Part shown: piece by piece, positions 30,909-35,728 of the stretch
Layout of the letters: every line of letters starts with the position of its first letter
How positions within the stretch are numbered: the stretch's first letter is position 1
Assembly (NCBI GenBank): GCA_945883545.1
Contig: CAMCXT010000031.1
Location: forward strand, 1-35,728
Direction of reading: 5' to 3'
DNA length: 35,728 nt
Source of the DNA: Chitinophaga pinensis
Lineage (GTDB): Bacteria; Bacteroidota; Bacteroidia; M30B66
Made by a program: the position numbers and the translations under genes
The notes under the pieces: model-generated
The model's input: only the letters and a program-made list of their open reading frames with translations
Database searches by the model: none
Told to the model about the DNA's origin: nothing

Positions 30909-32354
30909 ATGCAAGCAGGAAAGCTCATTCAATTACTAAAGACCTTAAACAAAAAAGAGTTTAAGGAATTCCAGCTATTTGTGGGCTCTGAATTCTATAA
31001 CAAGAACCAGAACTTGATTAAGTTTCTTGAATTTCTATCTGCCTATCAAGGTGATTTCGAAAGCGACAAGTTAGAAAAAGAAGTTTTCTTCAAGAAACAT
31101 TATAAGGGTGAAGAATTTGAAGAACAAAAATTCAGATACCTACAAAGCGATCTTACCAAATTGCTGGAAGAATTCATCACTTTACAAGAGTTTCAGAAAG
31201 ACACGTTTCAAAAGAAGTTCTTTCTTCTAAAGAGTTTGCATCAACGCAACCAAGACAAGTTCTTCCTTCAAGAACTCGAAAATATCAAATCACTCAACGA
31301 TCAATCCACCTTTCGAGATAGTGATTACTACTTCAATTTGCATAGGATTTCAGAATTGTCGTACGAATATACCTCTGAAAAGAGAAATCGGGCATTCGAC
31401 AATTCACTTCAAGAAGTAATTGATAATCTCGAGATCACCTATCTGGCTAGAGGCTTCCGATACTATTGCGAAATGATCAACCGGAGGAATATCCTTTCGG
31501 TGAAATACAACCTCAGCTTTTTCGATGATTTGGTTCAGTACCTCCGCAATGGAACTTTTGATGATGTGCCGGCAATTCATATTTATCGACTAATTCACAT
31601 CACCTTAACCGAGCCAGAAAACCTGAACAATTACAAAGAATTACTTGTAGCACTAAATAATTCTGGGAATAAATTCAGTCAGAAGGAAGAGCGTGGAATG
31701 TACGTGTTCGCTCAGAATTTTTGCATCAAGCGAATCAACCGCGGCGAAACAGGTGCCCTTCAGGATATTTTCGATTTGTACAAAACCATGGTTTCGAAAA
31801 ACCTGATCTATGAAGGGAACTATATCTCACAGCCCGACTTTAAAAATATCGTTACAACTGGATTACGTCTTGGGCACGATGAATGGGTGGGACAATTCAT
31901 CGAGGATTTTAGATTCAAGCTAAATCCTGAGTTTTCTGAAAATGCCTTCACCTATTCTATGGCATGGGTGCATTTCACCAGAAAGGAGTTCGACAAAGCC
32001 TTAAAAATGCTGCTCCGTGTTGAATTCAACGATGTTTATTATCATCTCGATTCAAAATCCTTGCTCATGAAGGTTTACTATGAGATGGAAGAATACGATG
32101 GCTTCTTTTCGCTGGTTGATGCATTCAAAATTTATCTCAGAAGAAACAGGTACATCTCTGAGGTGCAGCGAGAAACCTACCACAATTTCATCCTACTTGT
32201 AAACAAACTGATGAAAATTAGGTTGGGCAAAAACGATATGAATTGGGCGCTTTTCGACGAAATCAACAATACTCGCCCGGCTGCAGATCTTGCGTGGCTC
32301 AAGTTGAAATCCGATGAACTTGTGGTAAAATCAAAGTTGAAAACCCGCGAATAA
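30909..32354 (+). CDS. Helix-rich cytoplasmic protein of unknown function
   Basis: I do not recognise a named family. The 481 residues have no signal peptide or membrane segment and are mostly amphipathic helix rich in Phe, Tyr, Lys and Glu, with repeated pairs of helices that resemble a TPR-like or HEAT-like solenoid. The start MQAGKLIQLLKTLNKKEFKEFQLFV looks like a conserved helical cap. I recall similar 450-500-residue hypothetical proteins in Bacteroidota, which fits a lineage-specific scaffold. No catalytic motif is visible. It has its own promoter; the next gene has a separate promoter 30 bp after the stop, so it is probably monocistronic. Confidence 0.8.
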   Translation: MQAGKLIQLLKTLNKKEFKEFQLFVGSEFYNKNQNLIKFLEFLSAYQGDFESDKLEKEVFFKKHYKGEEFEEQKFRYLQSDLTKLLEEFITLQEFQKDTFQKKFFLLKSLHQRNQDKFFLQELENIKSLNDQSTFRDSDYYFNLHRISELSYEYTSEKRNRAFDNSLQEVIDNLEITYLARGFRYYCEMINRRNILSVKYNLSFFDDLVQYLRNGTFDDVPAIHIYRLIHITLTEPENLNNYKELLVALNNSGNKFSQKEERGMYVFAQNFCIKRINRGETGALQDIFDLYKTMVSKNLIYEGNYISQPDFKNIVTTGLRLGHDEWVGQFIEDFRFKLNPEFSENAFTYSMAWVHFTRKEFDKALKMLLRVEFNDVYYHLDSKSLLMKVYYEMEEYDGFFSLVDAFKIYLRRNRYISEVQRETYHNFILLVNKLMKIRLGKNDMNWALFDEINNTRPAADLAWLKLKSDELVVKSKLKTRE

Positions 32355-32381
32355 TTTCTGTTTTCAGGTAATTCTGTGCTT

Positions 32382-32389
32382 TACATTTG
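32382..32389 (+). promoter_or_regulatory. -7 box of the type B T9SS protein gene
   Basis: TACATTTG matches the -7 consensus and ends 6 bases before the ATG at 32396, implying a leaderless mRNA. The -33 region is weak (TTTT at 32361-32364, 17 bp upstream). Because the TTG at 32387 lies inside this box it cannot be the translation start. Confidence 0.6.
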
Positions 32390-32395
32390 CAACCA

Positions 32396-33382
32396 ATGAT
32401 TCGGATCATCCTCCTTTTATTGGTATACAGTTCAGCGCTTGCGCAAAATCTTATCCCGAACGCTGGGTTTGAACAAATCTACACACCCAAAAAATCCAGA
32501 TTTTCAGGCAACATCGAAAAAGCAAATCCTTGGTTTCCTGCAGGTATTGGAAGCCCCGACATTATTATCGCTGGAGAAAACATGAACGGGAAACAGATTG
32601 CGGCCGAAGGCTGTAACTACACCGGAATAATCCTGTATGATGCCGACAACAAGGATTTTCGAGAATACCTCGAAGTGAAATTCATGCAGACCTTAACTGC
32701 AGGCAACGAATATTGCTTACGATTTAAAGCTTCAGTTGCCGATGAATCTTGGGTTTTTACTGATGAATTGGGCATATTACTCAGCGCTGATTCTGTTCGA
32801 TCAAACGACTGGAATGCGCTTGACCTTGCTCCTACTTTCAAAACAAGAAAATACGAAACCCTCTCCGATACAAGCAATTGGATAAATTTCGAATTCACTT
32901 TCGTTGCCAAAGGAACTGAACGCTTCCTCACCATCGGAAATTTCCGAAACGATGCCTCTACCCTTATTCAATCGGCACGAAAAGACGTTTGGCTACGACT
33001 TTCATACCTATACCTCGATGATTTCTACCTTGGAGCGTGTAAAACAAATCAAGATATAACAGAACCTCTAGACATTGCGCCTGAAAATTCCTCAGATTTC
33101 GAACATCTCAACATTACAGAAAACGGAAGACCAATCATCCCCAATTTAATTACGCCCAATGGTGATGGCTTCAATGATGTTTTTGTGATCGGAAATCTCA
33201 AAAGGTATTGCGTGCTCACAATTTTCAACAAAGCTGGCAATCAAGTTTATAAATCAAGTAATTATATCAACGATTTCACCGGCGCTGACTTGCCCGATGG
33301 AAAATACAACTACGAACTTCGTTTGCCTGAAGGAAGTCTCACCTTTGGTAGTTTTGACCTTTATAGAACGAAAAAGAAATAA
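32396..33382 (+). CDS. T9SS protein with type B (gliding motility-associated) C-terminal domain
   Basis: Signal peptide at residues 1-17 (ending SALAQ). The N-terminal module begins NLIPNAGFEQ, the usual opening of a carbohydrate-binding-like beta-sandwich in Bacteroidota surface proteins, and runs to about residue 215. The C-terminal 80 residues start PNLITPNGDGFNDVF (about residue 249) and continue NKAGNQVYKS and PDGKYNYEL, which is the type B sorting domain linked to SprF-dependent export. At 328 residues it is short for this class. The function is probably surface binding. The ATG at 32396 is chosen over the in-frame TTG at 32387. The MscS gene follows after 21 bp, perhaps in the same transcript. 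Confidence 0.88.
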   Translation: MIRIILLLLVYSSALAQNLIPNAGFEQIYTPKKSRFSGNIEKANPWFPAGIGSPDIIIAGENMNGKQIAAEGCNYTGIILYDADNKDFREYLEVKFMQTLTAGNEYCLRFKASVADESWVFTDELGILLSADSVRSNDWNALDLAPTFKTRKYETLSDTSNWINFEFTFVAKGTERFLTIGNFRNDASTLIQSARKDVWLRLSYLYLDDFYLGACKTNQDITEPLDIAPENSSDFEHLNITENGRPIIPNLITPNGDGFNDVFVIGNLKRYCVLTIFNKAGNQVYKSSNYINDFTGADLPDGKYNYELRLPEGSLTFGSFDLYRTKKK

Positions 33383-33403
33383 ACCACTACAAATCAAAAT
33401 CTT

Positions 33404-34282
33404 ATGGATACTTTTCACTGGTTTGGCTCTACCGCTCAGTTGGTTCTAAGAATAGTCCTTATTCTAGCCATTGCCATTATTATTGAAAGAAGTCTCCGGT
33501 TTTTCATCGGGAAATTCATGCGTCAGAGTGCACAATTGCTCAATGTGGATCAAACCCGATATGTGTTTTTTAAACATGTTACCACCGCCTTCATCTATAT
33601 CATTGCGATAATTCTGATCATTTATTCAATTCCTCGATTTAGAACTTTAGCAGTTTCGTTGTTTGCCGGTGCTGGTATCTTTGCTGCGATCATCGGCTTT
33701 GCCTCCCAAGCAGCATTCGCCAACATCATCAGTGGTGTTTTTATGGTAATTAGCAGGCCTTTCAAAGTGGGTGATACCATCGAACTTATTGGCCTAACCA
33801 GCGGTGTGGTTGAAGACATCACACTACGACATACAGTTATCAGAAATTACGAAAACAAGAGAATCGTTGTGCCGAATTCGAAAATGAGTTCTGAAATAAT
33901 CATCAATTTTAACCTTTATGATGAAATGGTTCGCCGGTATGTCGACTTCTCGGTCGACTACAATTCCGATATCGATCTTGTGATGAAAATCATGAAGGAA
34001 GAATGCGAAAAACATCCATTGTGTATTGATGCAAGAACCGAATTAGATAAACTCGAAGGAAGACCGAAGGTAGAAGTGAGATTAATCGGTTTCGGCGAAT
34101 CAGAACTCAAGTTTCGCGCTTATGCGTGTGCTCAAAACCCTGGTGATGCATTCGAATTACACACCCAACTCAATGTGACGATCAAAAAACGCTTCGACGC
34201 CGATGGCATTAGTATTCCATTCCCACAACGTGTAATTTCTTACCGAAATGAAAAGGAAGCAGATTCTGATAAAACGACTTAA
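33404..34282 (+). CDS. MscS family mechanosensitive ion channel
   Basis: A 292-residue small-conductance mechanosensitive channel. TM1 is at about residues 12-28, TM2 at 58-76, and the pore-lining TM3 at 82-115 shows the Gly/Ala-packed pattern (AGAGIFAAIIGFASQAAFANIISG), followed by RPFKVGD, the classic start of the beta domain, and VPNSKM. The C-terminal alpha/beta vestibule is complete to about residue 280. It opens under membrane tension during hypo-osmotic shock to release solutes. It follows the T9SS type B gene by 21 bp, and its last 35 bases overlap the CorA start, so osmotic and ion transport genes are coupled. Confidence 0.94.
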   Translation: MDTFHWFGSTAQLVLRIVLILAIAIIIERSLRFFIGKFMRQSAQLLNVDQTRYVFFKHVTTAFIYIIAIILIIYSIPRFRTLAVSLFAGAGIFAAIIGFASQAAFANIISGVFMVISRPFKVGDTIELIGLTSGVVEDITLRHTVIRNYENKRIVVPNSKMSSEIIINFNLYDEMVRRYVDFSVDYNSDIDLVMKIMKEECEKHPLCIDARTELDKLEGRPKVEVRLIGFGESELKFRAYACAQNPGDAFELHTQLNVTIKKRFDADGISIPFPQRVISYRNEKEADSDKTT

Positions 34283-35345
34283 AGGCTTTGCACGACCAAA
34301 ATTTGGTCAGAAAGCTGGAATGGCGCCCGCAACGGCAGCTTATGTGGGCGATCCGAGAGATTTCAAGCCATGGTTCGATGTCATGGATTACAGCGAAAAT
34401 CACTTCGAAGAAAAATTTCAGCTTGGAATAGAAAGCGTTCATGATTTGTTTTCAGATCAATATGTTCGATGGATTAACGTAGTGGGTTTGCACGATGTGG
34501 CGCTCATTGATAAATTCAGCGAGGAGCTTTGCCTTCACGGATTGGTGAAGGAAGACATCATGCACACCAACCAACGTCCGAAACTCGACGAATACGACGA
34601 TTATCTTTACGTGGTAGTGAAAATGCTTTCTTACGACAAGGATGAAAATGCCATCGTTTCTGAACAGCTTAGTATCGTTTTGAAAGGTAATACCATCCTG
34701 ACATTTATCGAAGACAAATGAGATATCTTCGATGGATTGCGTGATCGAATCAGAAAAGGAAATATCAAGCTGCGCCGTTCAAGTGCAGATTATTTGCTTT
34801 ATTCTTTGCTCGATACTTTGGTTGATAATTATTTCGTAGTACTCGAAAAAATTGGCGATAAACTCGAGGATCTTGAAATTCGAATGTTAGACGAAGCCGT
34901 AAAGGAAGACCTGCAGGAACTTCACAAATCGAAAAGAGACCTCATTTATTTGAGAAAATACATCTGGCCACTTCGTGAAGTGATAAGTTTATTGAGTAAG
35001 GGTAGCAGCCTTCATCTTCAGGGCAATACGGCACTCTATCTTCGCGATGTTTACGACCATTGCATCCATGTAATCGATACGCTAGAAACATTCCGAGAAG
35101 TTTCATCAGGCCTGATGGACGTTTATCTCAGCAGCATTTCAAACCGAATGAATGCAGTCATGAAAACGCTCACCATCATCTCAACTATCTTCATCCCATT
35201 AACCTTTCTTGTAGGCGTTTATGGAATGAATTTCAAATTCATGCCTGAACTTAATGAAACTTGGGCATATCCCGCTGTTTGGATAGTGATGGTTGTAGTT
35301 GCTTCGTTGATGTTAATCTGGTTTAGGCGGAAGCGTTGGCTATAA
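34248..35345 (+). pseudogene. corA: CorA-type Mg2+/Co2+ transporter, interrupted by one in-frame stop
   Basis: Two in-frame segments (34248-34721 and 34722-35345) together make one CorA of about 365 codons, the normal length. TGA at 34719 falls in FIEDK-stop-DIFDGLRDRIRKG, where relatives have Gly (as in FQEKxGDVF), so one G-to-T change of GGA explains it. The rest is intact: the cytoplasmic funnel, the long stalk helix, and the pore with the GMN signature (VYGMNFKF) between two C-terminal membrane helices. The start overlaps MscS by 35 bp; MKRKQILIKR followed by MAPATAAYVG matches the usual opening. Without readthrough neither half would transport: the first lacks the membrane part, the second lacks most of the soluble domain. 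A recent pseudogene or a sequencing error. Confidence 0.85.
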
Positions 35346-35728
35346 AGCCGGATATTCAGGCAATTCTTGAATAAAAACTGCCTCATTGTCTTGAATTTCT
35401 GCAGCCAAAAGTTGCATTCCATTGGAAATCACCAAAAAGGGAACGTTCATCACCAAATTGTAACGCGCTGCTTGATCGAAAACCGCTTGATTGAGTTTCA
35501 CTTCAGGCTTCTTGCACTCAATTAACATCCAAGGATCCATCGACCTAGAATAAACCACGATATCTGCACGTTTCGATAAACCATTCAAACGCAAACTTTT
35601 TTCCACTGCCAACAAATTTGCAGGGTATTGAAGATGGTCTTTCAAAAAATGCAAAATATGCTGCCTCACCCATTCTTCGGGAGTTAGAACCACCCACCTT
35701 TTACGGAAAGCATCATAAATTTGCGTTC
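35340..35728 (-). CDS. Type I restriction HsdR N-terminal-like nuclease-fold protein, 5'-truncated
   Basis: The frame continues to the window edge upstream of the GTG at 35693, reading IYDAFRKRWVVLTPEEWVRQ, so the true start lies outside. LTPEEWVRQH, NGLSKRADIVVY and LIECKKPEV identify the HsdR N-terminal (HSDR_N_2) family, with a PD-(D/E)xK-like core: Asp in RADIVV and E-x-K in IECKK. In type I restriction enzymes this domain cleaves DNA; stand-alone proteins of this family are common in Bacteroidota and their role is unclear. No hsdM or hsdS gene is in view. Its stop codon overlaps the end of the CorA gene by 6 bp. Confidence 0.88.
   Translation of the reverse strand, partial: TQIYDAFRKRWVVLTPEEWVRQHILHFLKDHLQYPANLLAVEKSLRLNGLSKRADIVVYSRSMDPWMLIECKKPEVKLNQAVFDQAARYNLVMNVPFLVISNGMQLLAAEIQDNEAVFIQELPEYPAL

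Noticed and set aside
32387..32395. TTG start for the type B T9SS protein
   Set aside because: It is part of the -7 box; the ATG at 32396 starts a clean signal peptide.
34737..35345. A separate short CorA-like protein starting at TTG 34737
   Set aside because: It is the second half of a full-length CorA split by TGA.
35340..35728. Part of a complete restriction-modification system
   Set aside because: Only a nuclease-like N-terminal domain is visible; no methylase or specificity subunit is in the window, and such stand-alone proteins are common.

Overview
The window looks like a chromosomal segment of a Bacteroidota member, most likely a Flavobacteriales-type marine or freshwater bacterium. 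Four things point there: six proteins with type IX secretion system (T9SS) C-terminal sorting domains (five type A, one gliding-type B), Bacteroidota promoters of the form TTTG-N(18-21)-TAnnTTTG, no obvious Shine-Dalgarno sequences, and Tat-like or Sec lipoprotein signals typical of the phylum. No rRNA, tRNA, CRISPR array, transposase or phage gene was seen.

Layout. 1-1941 is the 3' part of a secreted PKD/T9SS surface protein. 2072-4265 holds an exported pirin, a YceI protein and an AlkD-type DNA glycosylase. 4444-6905 is a translationally coupled pair: an exported protein of unknown function and a lipoprotein with two VOC domains. 6998-20240 is a block of three T9SS cargo proteins: a propeller-repeat protein, a 3167-residue giant, and a serine hydrolase of the beta-lactamase fold. 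Before the giant gene lies a 567-bp non-coding stretch with a GC-rich, strongly self-complementary element. It looks like a structured leader RNA or independent ncRNA, and its helices could form an on/off switch. 20337-21739 is a TetR regulator with a textbook autoregulatory operator, plus a short-chain dehydrogenase.

21740-22263 is non-coding and carries a 146-bp element twice in direct orientation. 22264-22905 is a DUF2007-type membrane protein gene broken by one in-frame stop. 23117-29216 runs M3 peptidase, DUF1761 membrane protein, a homologue of vitamin K-dependent gamma-carboxylase (HTTM family), a front-end-type fatty acid desaturase and an NAD-dependent epimerase-like protein. 29213-30661 (minus strand) holds a small lipoprotein and a T9SS protein. 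30909-35345 holds a helical protein of unknown function, a T9SS type B protein, an MscS channel and a CorA transporter that is also broken by one in-frame stop. The 5'-truncated minus-strand gene at the end encodes a type I restriction HsdR N-terminal-like nuclease-fold protein.

The most unusual points are the structured RNA candidate at about 8890-9120, the duplicated 146-bp element, the two single-codon nonsense disruptions that both look like G-to-T changes, several promoters placed so close to the ATG that the mRNAs should be leaderless, and a carboxylase homologue that keeps both residues corresponding to the human catalytic ones. No clear new defence or mobile system was found. Everything was read by eye, without database searches or folding calculations.
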